NCBI RefSeq assembly: GCF_027409185.1 | Contig: NC_084464.1 | Location: 47,467,095-47,531,094 of the forward strand | DNA length: 64,000 nucleotides | Direction of reading: 5' to 3' | Origin: Cynocephalus volans | Lineage: Eukaryota > Chordata > Mammalia > Dermoptera > Cynocephalidae | Shown: in pieces, positions 36,271-47,599 of the stretch | Position numbering within the stretch: position 1 is the first letter of the stretch | How the letters are laid out: each line of letters starts with the position of its first letter | Program-made: the position numbers and the translations under genes | Notes under the pieces: model-generated | The model's input: the letters and a program-made list of their open reading frames with translations, nothing else | Database searches by the model: none | What the model was told of the DNA's origin: nothing

Positions 36271-39200
36271 CTGAAAATTGCATTTTTTACTGAAAATGTA
36301 TATTGCTGATTCTTCCATGTCAGAGCAGTGAGGACTTCCTCCTCCTTCCTGGGCTGGAGAGTGTTGCATCGTATGAAAACCTCCTGACTGATTTAACCAG
36401 GTCCTTACTGATAGACACCGAGTTGCCTCCAATCTTTTACAGTCACTTCTGCGATGGGTAACTTTGTGGATGGACAGTAAGATCCATCTGCGCATGGGGG
36501 TGTGTACGTGTAGATTTTTACACAGGAACCTCCTGAGATGTTTAGTTGAAAATAAAGACAGTGTTTGCATCTCTCTGGCCCTGTGTCTTCCTATTTTCAG
36601 CAAATTCCCTTCATTCCCTGAGTGCCCCCGGTCAGAACCGTGTCTGGCCTGTCCTCAGAAGGGCTCCCCTGTCCTGTTTGCGCTGCACCATCTTTTTGAT
36701 CAGATGATGATGTTCATCTTCCACCTTCTTCCCTCTGAACCAACGAAGAATCATCGTGTTGGCCCCTCCATGTAGACTGCTCAGGGATCGCCCCGCCCCC
36801 TGCCTGGCATCTCCTTCTTGAGAACACCCCATCTCAAGAATTCGAGCTAGTATTCACTGAGGGGCTGGACCTCGCCTAGCCCTGAAGGAGAGTAAAAGAA
36901 ACTGAACACCACCCTGGAGTGTGTGTGGTTTCAAAGGGAGCCGGGCCAACACGTACATAAAAACAACCAGGTAGGACCAGCCCCAACCCACCACCTACGC
37001 ACTGTGCCACCTCAGACAAATCCTCTGCCATCCGTGAGCCTCAGCTTCTTCCTCTATGAAAGGGGATAATGATATTTACTCCTTGGGGGCTTGGGGCAGA
37101 TGAGGGCCAATGTTAATAAGCCACTCACATTCATGCACCAGCTAGTCATAGCTTTCATTGCTATCAAGGACAGTTCTGAATCAAGGAAGCCCTGATGATG
37201 CTATGATAGATGCAAAATCAGGGTCTGAGAGCACCCAGACGAGGTGTAGGGGGCCCAAATTGAAGGGCCTTCCCTGGGGAGGAGATGTTTGAGCTGTTTC
37301 TGTAAAGGTAGACATAATTTAGGCAAGTGGGAAAATGTGAATGACTGTATGGGGGGAGTGGGAATTCTTGGAGAGATCCACAAAATCAGAAGCGTGGAGA
37401 GTGAAGGTGGAAAGTGCTTGAGAACTGGTGAGTAACTGGGGAGAGGCTTGGAGTAAAAAAGTTCTCCTGGAGAACTAAGTGGGCAAAACAAGGTCCTAGG
37501 GTAGGCCCAGAAATCTGTCTTGCACCAGTAGTTCAGATGCTCACTTGTGCTTGAGAGTTGCTGTTTTCTTCTGAGCCAGGAGGTGCAGCCCAAGATGAAG
37601 GGATATGGGGTTCAGTAGAGCTGGACCCCATTACCGGAGAGTCCAGCAGCTAGTTTGTGGAGGGTTTGCTCTGGGAGGAAGCATTTGACCCAGGAGGTCC
37701 CCCTCCCCCAATTCTGCTTTGACCTGGTTTCCTGCAGGCACAGGGACTCCTATGGGCTGGATGCCTGAGGCACTGCATGTGAAAGGAAATGATGTGCCCT
37801 TCAGGGAGTTTGGAAGCTGGTCTGGAGAGTGGGAAGCCAGGGCTGGCTAAACAGCTACAGCAACCATTTCCAGCTAAGTGCTTTAAACTCATTAGTCTCA
37901 ATCGCCCAGTAGTCCAGAAAGGTTGGAGGCATTACGATATTATCATGCCCGTTTCATGCACAGATTGAGCCTAGGAGAGGCTGAGTAACTTGGGCAAAGT
38001 CACACAGCTGAGAAGTGGTAGAGCTGGAGTTCACCAGTCTATCTGATTCTCGAGCCACACACAGTGTTTCTCTCTCTTCTCCAGTCTTCCTCCTCTTTTC
38101 CTCTCTCTCTCTCTCATAGATTGCATTTACGTGGCCCCCAAACCAAAAGGGGTACAAAAGGATATACAGTGGTATTCCTCTTCTTACCCCTATTTCTGAG
38201 TTTTCCTTCCTAGAGATGAGGATCTAGTTTTAGAATGTTCTGTGCATATATAAATAAGTACAGTGTATTCTATAGACATTCCCCCCCCCCTTTTTTTTTC
38301 AATAAAAAGTGGTAGCATCCTAAACATATTGTTTTGAACCCATGGGTTTTTTTGGGTTTTTTTTTTTTTTTTCCTTCTCTTAATATTTCTTGGCAGTTTT
38401 TGCATGTCAGTTCACAAAGAGTTTTTCCTTATTCTACTTTTATAGCCCTCATAGTCAACCCAACCTCTATTTAGTGGATGTTTAGGGGGCTTCCCACCTT
38501 AAGCAGTTACAAACCATTCTGTGTGAACAGCCTTGACCTCAGGTCATTTTGCATAAGTGGCTACATCTGTAGGATGACACTCTAGAAGGGTAACTTCTGA
38601 GCACACTAGGTGCCATTCATTATATTCTACCCAAATCGGCTCCTAGACTTAACAATAAAAATACTTCTTCCTTCCATAATCTGACACCTCTAGTATGTTC
38701 TCTGACAATGCTTTCTCCCCACAGACTCTGGCTTTCTGGGTACATGTCCTATCTTCTGGGCACTTGTCCAGGTAGGTGGCAGGGGGCATTCCCCTATGCC
38801 CAGCACACAGTAGGTGAGCTGCATACTCAACACAGGTGAGCTGCATACACTTTTCTGATGAGTTACCACTTACCTTTAGGGAACATTTCCTCACTTGATC
38901 CTCAAAACAGCCTTGTGGAGGCCTGGCAAGAATGATCATCCCCCCTTTACAGGTGGGTGAGCTGAGGCTCAGGGATGTCCTGATTTGCCCTTGGCCATAC
39001 TTGACTTTGGCCTCATAGGCTGAGGAGGAAGCCCAGGGCTCCTGACTCCCGGCAGTCTCCTTCCCCTGGGCTACACTGCCTCTCAGAGGTTGTTGAAATG
39101 CAGCTAGCCAAGGATGGCTGTTCAGCTTTATTCTGCCTGTTATTCCACACACAGAAATACCGATAGCACAGGGCCTTCAGAGCCTGTTTTTGTTTGTTTG

Positions 39201-39390
39201 CCAAGAAACATTACAAAGATTAGAATATCTAGCCAACATTTTTTCGATGTCCTCACAACAATGCAGTCAACCCTCTGTGCACATGTGAGCCCATCTACTT
39301 CTCAGAAACAGAATTATCCCCTGCTGTGCAGATGAGGTTAAGTGAGCGGTAAGGAACAGAGCTGTGATTTAAACCCAGGCAGCACCCGTG
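36271..39390. other. Intergenic with MIRs and L1M piece
   Basis: MIR-like stretches lie at about 37,010-37,170, 37,890-38,060 and 38,840-39,100. An antisense L1M-like piece at about 38,200-38,560 follows a C10-T8 homopolymer pair (38,281-38,300). Nothing gene-like was seen. Confidence 0.55.
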
Positions 39391-39394
39391 GTCT

Positions 39395-39498
39395 TGTATT
39401 TTATATTTTTGGTGGCTGGCTGGTACAGGGACCCGAACTCGTGACCTTGGTGTTATAAATAAGGCTGTACTCTCACCATCTGAGCTAACCGTCCAGCC
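39395..39498 (-). repeat. tRNA-Ile-derived SINE, monomer
   Basis: The reverse complement is 'ggctggacggttagctcaga', a 'cgagttcgggtccctgtacc' T-arm, then 'agccagccacc' and an A-rich tail. It is the same monomer type as at 31,936. A 12-bp insertion-like change is visible near the anticodon (agccttatttataacacc). Confidence 0.85.
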
Positions 39499-39499
39499 C

Positions 39500-40255
39500 C
39501 CTGTGCCCACATTCTTAACTCTTCTACTCCAAATGCCTCTCAATCAATGGCATTCAACATATGAGACTGATAAATTATCACTATCAATATATTTTCAAGC
39601 CTCTGCTGAAATGGTGGCTATCTACTTGGTATTATTTCAGAGATGATAGGAAGGTCCTTCACTCATAAAAACTAGATACCTTCCCACCAGCTGAGGTTGC
39701 TTACAATTGCACAATCAGAGCTCTATCCGTTTGGCTCACAGCTTTGATCCCCGTTGAAACAAGATACTCCCAGGTATTTCTCAATCTTTTAATGCTCAGG
39801 CCTGCTTTTCATGGCATAAACAGCTCTCTCCCTTTCTGTAGTTCTAATTATAAAAACAAAAGGGGTTTTTCTCAAATGTAAAATTAAACTGTACTGTTAA
39901 GTGTGTCTTTACAAACCCTACTGCACCATCCCAGCTCCCTGTGCTCACTGCCCTCTCCGCGTTCTGTGTTTCCCGACGTTCTTGACTCCCACCTCACTGC
40001 CCTCTCTCCAACTCCTCCTGCCCCATGCTTGGTGGTTTCACCATCCACTTACCCAACTGCCCATGACATCTTGGCCTCTGGGTTCTTTGACCTCCTTTCC
40101 CCCAGTGATCTCATCTTCCCTGGCCCAGCCACTCAGTCCCATGGTCAAGCCTAAACCCTCCAAAGATCCACTGTCCAACCTCTTCCTAGCTCATTGCTTT
40201 GGGCCTTCACCCCCACAGGGCCCCACAGTCCACCAACCCCACCACCTTTTCACCA
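39500..40255. other. Intergenic, unassigned
   Basis: C/T-rich from 39,900 to 40,255. No element is recognised. The open frames in this stretch are low-complexity Pro/Ser/Leu translations. Confidence 0.5.
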
Positions 40256-40269
40256 CCCCTTCAAGTTCT

Positions 40270-40416
40270 TTTTTTTTTTTTTTTTTTGTCGTTTTTTCGT
40301 GACCAGCACTCAGCCAGTGAGTGCACCAGTCAGTCCTATATAGGATCCGAACCCGCGGCGGGAGCGTCGCCGCGCTCCCAGCGCAACACTCTACCAAGTG
40401 CGCCACGGGCTCGGCC
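40270..40416 (-). repeat. tRNA-Ile-derived SINE, dimer (variant subfamily)
   Basis: A poly(T) start is followed by the reversed units, ending cgccacgggctcggcc. The duplication ccccttcaagttct is exact at 40,256-40,269 and 40,417-40,430, which suggests a young insertion. The unit-1 variant with gctgggagcgc is shared with 34,917. Confidence 0.93.
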
Positions 40417-40539
40417 CCCCTTCAAGTTCTCACTCTCTCCTTTCCCAGCCTAAATCCCACGATCAGTTATTACAACTCCTGTCTTGTCTATACCTTTGCA
40501 CCTTGAGCTTGCTGGATTGTACTCACTTGGCAAAACCCA

Positions 40540-41470
40540 ACCCAGTTAAATCCGAGTCTCTGCCAGCTCCACCTGCTCTGCTGTATGTCTGCTCCACAAG
40601 GGCAGGGACTAGGTCTCTGTCCAGTGCTCTATCCCAGCACCCAGGAGAGTGCCCTGTGCACAGTAGGGGAACATCTATCGAGTGTGTATATTTGTTGAGT
40701 GAACCTCTTTCTGGCTGTGGAGAAGGACCTGAGAGCTCATTTACAGTAGCAGCTGGAAAAAAAGAGGAGGACAGAAGTCACATTGGGTCCAAGGGGACTA
40801 GAGGAGGGTGGGGGAGGCAGGGTGAGGAAGGCAAGCCCAGAGGCTCCTCCTGTTTGTGCAAGAAGAACGCCGCTATTCCTTCCTAATGAGCTCTTCTTGG
40901 TCTGGGGGAAGATCTTGGAGGAGTTCTTCATTCTTGAAGCCAAATTACAGGATTCTGAACCTTTATTAAAAAGTTGCTTCCTGCCAGTCTTGGTTATTTA
41001 ATGCTTCCGAGCAGATGTTTGGATGTTTGGATGGCTGTGCTTTGATGTATAAAGCCAGGAGTGACCTAACCGGCCACCTCTTCTGACCCCTGGATTTTAC
41101 AAGCAGGGAACTGAGGCCCAGAGAGCAGAAGGACACATGGGCACTGCTGGTAGAGCCAGATCACCTGGCCTGCCCTCCTGTGCAGCCCCACTCTGCTGCC
41201 ACACACACTCATCTGCCCGGTTGTCCTCACCTTTGAAAGAAGTGGAGAACATGTCTAGTCTCACCCACACTAACACTCAGGTGAAAAACGCTGTGGCAGA
41301 GATTGAAGGAGCCGACAAGGCTCCAGTGGCCCCTGTAGGATGTGCTTACTGTGTGACAGCACAGCTCTCAGTGCTCTGCATGTAGCACCTCATGCAATCC
41401 TCCAACAACCCCATGAGGTGGGAACTGTGATTATCACCTCCATTGTACCGAGACACAGGAGGGCGCATAA

Positions 41471-41509
<39 letters not shown>

Positions 41510-43700
41510 CACACACACACACGCACACACACACACACACACAGTTAGCAGGAAGCGACAGAGCTTAAACACAAACCCCTTCAACTCAGGAGCTCATGCT
41601 TATAACCTTCACTCTCTAGTAAATGCTTATAATCTTTACTCTGTAGCCTAAAATGCCACACCAAAATGACTTTTCAATTTAAGCAAACTCTTTCCCCCAA
41701 AGGTTTGAGTCCTGTGGAGAAGAACTGGACCCTGCTGCAGCAGGACGAGGTGCTGGGCAGGGAAGGCGCTGCTCATTGAATTGGGTGCTGGCTGCATTTC
41801 GGTCCTAGAGAAGCCTAGAGGGAAAGGAGCAGAGAAAAGGGGGAAAGCGGCTAGCACGTACTGAGGCCCATTTTGTGCCAGATGTTTCTGTACATCAGCT
41901 CTGCTTCATTTTCACAGTGGACCAAGGTCATGCGACACCCCCTCCGCCAGCTAGTACGTGGTAGAAGCGGGATTAGAACTCACACTCTTTCTACTCTATC
42001 AAGAGGCTTCCCAAGGCCTGTGTCGGGACGTGATTAAACACTACAAAGAAGGCATTTCTGGGTCATGAGTCTGGGGTTTGAAGTAATCTTGGTATGTCCC
42101 AGCTGAGGCTCTTACCATTACATTCCTCCTCTTATTACTTAAGAACTGAAAAATATTATACAGACTGGAGTTTCCATGGAGATGGGTAAAAGAGTTTGAA
42201 TCAACTTATCACCAAGTTTTGACTCCAAAAAAGGAAACAACTTGTTCTAATTTGCCAAACCTTAAGTCAAATACAAATTTTTTAACCAAATTATCCACAG
42301 GATCCCAAGTTTGGCATTTTGTCTTTTTAAATACCAGTGAACTAATGGGAGGTGTCCAAACAGAGGCAGCCCAGTGTGACAGAAAGAACCGTGGCCTGAG
42401 AGTCAGGATTCCTGTGTTCTGGGCCTGGCTCTGACTTAGGCCTGCTGTGCGACCTTGAGCAGGTCACCTCTCATCTCTGGGCCTCTGTTTCAGCACCATG
42501 GAAATAAAGGGCTTGGGCCTGATGAGCTCTCGGTTTCCCTCCAGATCTAAAGTTCTAGGACAGGAACATGGGCTCTGTACTCAGACCCCTGGAGTTCACA
42601 GCCCTGTGTCATCACTTACCAGCTGGTAAATGAACAAGTTGGACAAGTTGCTTAACTATGCTGGGGTTCAATTTCTCCAGAAGTGAAACAGACATCGATA
42701 ATGCCTCTGTCACGGGGCTGCAAAGGTAGAATGAGAAAATCCTTATATCTTGCTTGGCACAGAGCCTCACATGAACAGAAGATGTACTCAACAGTGGTTA
42801 GTCATGGCAAAGATGAGGGTTCTTTATATGTTGTCAAAAGAAAGAACCAGACTGTAAAAATCTGAACCTCCCCTGATAAATATTTACTGAGTACATATTC
42901 CGCATTTGTGGTGAATGCTCTTAGTTGGCCACCCAAACCATTCCCAGCCCCTTCTGTGTTATCTCCAACCACAGAGTTTGGAAATCCAGATATTTTCTCT
43001 CCCAGCCTCGCTCTGCCATGTGATCCATGTTTTGGCTGTGAGAGGTAAGCTACTGGGTGGCTTCTGGGAAGGCTTTTGTTTTCTGCTAAAATGGGCAGTC
43101 ACAAGAGGAAAGCCCCCTGTGGCCCCTTCTATTTCATCCCACCTCCTTTGGAGCTGCACCAGTGGTGTTGCAAACATGAAGCACAATCACATGGAGGAAG
43201 ACTCAGAAAGCTGAGGATGTCGTAGTGCAAGGTTGGAAGGAGCCTGGGCCCTGGATGACATTGCTGAGCAGAGAACCAGCCCCAGCAGCTATTGGCTTTT
43301 AGACTTCTCACTGTGTGAAAACACAAACCATATTTGCTTAAGCCAAAGTCAGTTCCTTGTTCCTTGTAGCTGAGTCCGTCTTATCTCATACATCATTCAA
43401 CAAATATTTATTAAGTTTCTCCTAGTGCTACGCACCATTCTAGGTATTGGGTTTACAAGAAGGGATAAGACATCTTTAAAGGTTTTATAGTCTGTTCATG
43501 GAGACAGCCAAGTTGTTGTTGTTGTTTTAATGCAATAAAAATGTAAGAGGTGGTACAATTGAAGTCTTTATATGTCAGCGTGAGGGCGTAAAGGAGGGGG
43601 TAGACTCTTTCTTGCAGACTGTAAAGGCTTTCAGAACAGATACTTTGTTTTGCTTACCAATGCCTCTGCAATACCTAGCCTAGCATTTAGTAGATCCTTA
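40540..43700. repeat. L2/MIR cluster with CA repeat
   Basis: Antisense L2 ends lie at about 40,580-40,705 ('aagggcagggactaggtctc') and 43,600-43,700. MIRs lie at about 41,050-41,145, 41,345-41,470, 41,850-42,010, 42,360-42,560 and 42,600-42,830. An L2 end is at about 43,395-43,490. An interrupted (CA)n is at 41,472-41,542. A possible MLT1-like LTR at about 42,900-43,380 is uncertain. No gene was found. Confidence 0.55.
41472..41542 (+). repeat. Interrupted (CA)n microsatellite
   Basis: About 35 CA units are interrupted by TG and CG variants (atgcac, acgcac). It lies directly after a MIR-like stretch. Confidence 0.95.
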
Positions 43701-43707
43701 ATAAATA

Positions 43708-43787
43708 TGAGGGTACTTCAAAAAGTTTGTGGAAAAATAATTAGAAGATAATGCAAATCTTTCCATGAATTTTTTGAAGCAGGCTCA
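43708..43787. repeat. 80-bp mariner-type MITE
   Basis: The inverted ends are tgagggtacttcaaaaagtt on the left and, reading the right end back, tgagcctgcttcaaaaaatt, flanked by TA on both sides (43,706-43,707 and 43,788-43,789). The size and TA duplication fit a Tc1/mariner miniature element. I cannot give the family name. Confidence 0.7.
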
Positions 43788-43799
43788 TATTTGTTGAAT

Positions 43800-44485
43800 G
43801 TGGTAACTGTTACATGCTGCTCACCCTGAACAAAGGGTAATTGTTCTTCTATGCCCTTATGAAGTTAGGTGTGGGTATGGAACTTGCTTACGCTGTAAAA
43901 TGCCAGCAGAAGTGACATATGTTAATTTCAGGTGAAAATAGTGGAGCTGGTACAAATCTGGTGTATCTTCCCTCCCTGCTGCCATGACCAGTGATGGTTC
44001 AGTCGATACCATGACCAAAAAAAAAAAAAAAACCTTTGTTTTTCCAAGCTTCTGATAGTGGAAGGTTGTTATTGCAATGTAACCTAGCTGAACCTGACTA
44101 ATACAATAAATGAATGATTGACTAAATGAATGAATAGTGGCAGTGTCAGGAATAAATTAAAGGGGTGGGGAGACCCAAGGCGGGGAAGTTTGAGGCAAAC
44201 ACTGTAGGTTTCCTAATGAAACCACCCTCTCCTGGCAGTTTTCACCTTCTCTCCCTCCTGGCAGAGTCTGCGTCCCACTATAGACCCTGAAAATGCGTTA
44301 GATCCTGCGGCTAAGGCATGGATGGGTGCCCCAGTGGACCCTGAGTGAAAGTCTTTTGGAGGGCTTTCTGGAAAGCGTTTTTGTTCAAATAAAAAGAATA
44401 GACTTCCCTCATTGTGTAAGACATTCCACATTGAGTTTTCTGTTACTTTCAGCCAAAAGCACCCTAACTGATACAGCATCAATAG
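43800..44485 (+). repeat. Two old MaLR/MLT1-like LTR fragments
   Basis: The first (about 43,815-44,104) ends 'taacctagctgaacctgact' and 'aatac'. The second (about 44,195-44,483) ends 'ttttctgttactttcagcca', 'ccctaactgatac'. Those ends are typical of MLT1 LTRs. No internal region is present. Confidence 0.6.
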
Positions 44486-46928
44486 CTGCAATGACGCAGT
44501 CATCTCAAGAGGTATGAGGAGGCTCTGAACACAGGCCTTACCTGAAGGGATAGAGAGGTAGGGATAGAGCCAAAGAAAGCTGAGAAGCAGAGTCGGTAGG
44601 ACTTGGTGAGTAAGTGGGTACAGGTGTTGGGCTGTGTGCAGTGTGGAACAGAAGAGATCTAAAAACCCAGTCACGATGTTGGGGAGCCCAGTGGAAAAGA
44701 CAGGCACTTAATGGAAACACCAGCTCCACAAGGCAGCCCATCCAAGATCAATGCATGCTGCGAGAGTTGTGAGATGGGAAAGGAGGGCCTCGTGCAGAAG
44801 GCACGACTTGAAGAATGGCTAATCTTTGGGTCTGGATCTGGATGGATAAAAAAACGATGATACTCATCCGGGCAGGCCCTTCCTAGTGTATCTTAGACCA
44901 ACTTTTACAGCTAGTACTTTAAAAATAATCTTTGCCTTCAATTTTCATTTTTAACTTTGTTTCAACAATTTTCACCTATTGGATGGAAAGGCAATAGAGG
45001 GACAATCCAGTTCCATACCAAATACACTTTGAATGTGAACATCATTTAAAATATAGCTACTTGATATATCATTATGTGGATATAACGTAGATCACTTAAC
45101 TGTTCCCTTACTCTCAGGCCATATGTGCTTCCAACGCATGTATATTTAAAACAATGTTATGGTGAGCCCTTTTGTCTAGAGTTGTTCCTGCGCCTTAGGT
45201 TATTTCCTCAAGATAAATTTTCAGAAATGGGATAACTAAGTCAAAGAAATATTGAAATCAGTGTGTCTCATCTAAGACACAACTGTTAATATTCTTGATA
45301 AATAGGCAAGTTGTTTTCCAGAATGGTTCTATCATTGCACATGAAAATTTTAACATTTAAAATGCAAGACTGGTCGCCTGACTCAGAAAGAAGTTAGTGA
45401 GCTCAGCCTGCAGGACTACTCTTTTCGTCTTAGGTTCCTTACAGTCAAGGTAAACCATTCCCATTCAGAGGTCACGTGATCTGATCGTGGGGCCTAAGTT
45501 TGCAGATGCTGTTAGCTGAGCTAGAAAGCAATATGTTTCTTTACTTTTTCTAAAAGACAAGGTCACAACTCTTTATGAAACAGCTAAACATAATAACTAT
45601 TAAATGGCCAAGAATTAATTCAACATCATGTATTGTTTTTAAAAATCAACTCTTAGGTGTAAGAATACTTGCTTCTTGAGAAGTAAGTTTTTCTGTTCTT
45701 ACTAATCCTGAATTCTTTTCATTCAAAGCCTAATCCCATCCTGGTCTTGGTTCTCTAATTGATTAGAATGGGCCATTCTTACTGAAGTAGAGTTTAAAAA
45801 GCCCTTGCAGGATGGGTGTAAGGACCAGCCTGGCTTTCCTGACCAGGAATTCATTAACCCGGCCACTGGGTCTACTTAACTCTGTGCCTTGGACAGAGGC
45901 CCCTCACAGGGGCTGAGACCTCTCTGGGGTTTTGGTAAGCAGACAGGAGGGGCTGGCCATGTGAAGCAGATTGTCACTGCTCTCCTCCTGAGGTGCAGGA
46001 CAACTTGGTCACTGACAGAAGAGCACAATCCTAGCAGAGACTGCAAAAGGATGTTCAAAGAGATGGCAGGGGCTTCCTTCGCCATGTGACTGGACCTCAA
46101 ACGTCTGCATCATCAAAAACCATGACATAGTGCCTGCACAATGAGTTACAACTTCTTTTCCAACTATGGAACTAATCATAACTTCTCTGAATCTCATTTT
46201 CTCTTCCATAAACTGAGATTTAAAAAATCTAACTCTCAATATTGCTGTGAAAACCAAATGAGATGATTCCATGAAGGTCTCTGAAAGCAGGTTCAGAAAT
46301 TATTATTATGTCAGTTTGTTTTTTCGTTAATAATAATGCAAGTAAGATCTATCTTGCAGTTTATAGTTTACAGGAGTCCTTATCAAACTCTCATGTGCAT
46401 ATGACTCATCTGGGGGTCTTGTTGGAATGCGGATCTCAGATTCAGTAGGTCTGGGGTAGGGCTCAGAGGCCAGTATTGCTGATCACACACCACCCTTTGA
46501 GTAACAAGGGTTTACAGCAACTTGTAAACATGAAAGTTTCTAATAGTAGGTTCCTGGAAGATTTGAAGTCACCAATTTAAACCTTTAATTGTTTGTGTAT
46601 TCCACTTGTTATATGGTCAAAATAGCCTGTGGCCTTCAATATCCACAGGTGATATAATTGAATGGTGCAGATTTAGAAGGTAGAAACCAGGGTCTACACA
46701 AGATTTTCCTAAGTGCACCTAAAAATATGGTCACATAAACTTGGTGAACAATGGGTTATACAAATTAAACCATGTTCTTTACTTCAGAGTATTATCACTT
46801 ATTTTTCTTTCTTCCCTGTATAAGTGTGTCAGGTTGAGGCTATAGCTACCCTATTCATGTAGGTAGGCATTTCATAACTAAAGCCATAACGTTTCATTAT
46901 TTTAATTATATTAAGTTTCCATTTGCAT
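44486..46928. other. Intergenic with L1M, MIR and MER5A pieces
   Basis: There is an antisense L1M-like piece at about 44,900-45,330, a MIR fragment at about 46,120-46,315 and a MER5A-like hAT fragment at about 46,370-46,515 (atgactcatctgggggtctt, 'ttcagtaggtctggggtagg'). Nothing gene-like was seen. Confidence 0.55.
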
Positions 46929-47366
46929 TGTCAGGACTAGGGCTCAGAGCCCTCAAACCCATTGTACAGACTGGGTCACCAGACCCTTCACATGCCAGGC
47001 TGGGTCACCAGACCCCTCACATGCAGGTCCACGCTAGGTAATTGGGAAAGATCCTGGGAGCCATTGGCAAACAACACAAGCTCTAGTCCTCAGCAGAAGC
47101 AGCAGCTTACAGCAGCCTTCAGCAGCAGTAGTGGCCTCCCCGTGGCCCCCCCCCAGGGACATCTCAGGGGTGGAGGGCACTGTGGATCACAGCCACTTGT
47201 CCTTTATACTTAAGTCCATAACCCAGGACAGCTGGGTGCACATGTGCAATTACATTAGACAATAACCAAAGAACATGTGAGTGCGCATGGATATTTACAG
47301 CAAATGCTTGGCAAGATTCTAAACATATGAGGAACCCTGACCATCTTCCTATATTTTCCCAACAAA
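46929..47366. repeat. Possible LTR of unknown family
   Basis: The block runs from tgtcaggact to ttttcccaaca (TG...CA ends) and includes a near-perfect 30-bp tandem duplication of ctgggtcaccagaccc(t/c)tcac at about 46,967-47,026 and a TATA-like 'tttatactta'. I could not find a clear flanking duplication, so the LTR call is tentative. Confidence 0.35.
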
Positions 47367-47599
47367 GTGACATAAAACCCGAACAGAAATTGCTTAAATA
47401 AGGGCATTTTTTTTTCCTCCCTGTACAAAAAGTCTGGTGGCAGGGAAGTTTCTATCTTGATTAATCCAGTGGCTCAAAGGCATCATTTAAGGACTCATGT
47501 CCTTTTCATCTTCTTGCTCTGCCATGTATGAAACAGCCATGGGCCTCATCCTCAGGCTATCACAGGCAAAAAGTGGGCTATTTCTTCTTGTTAGTCTTT

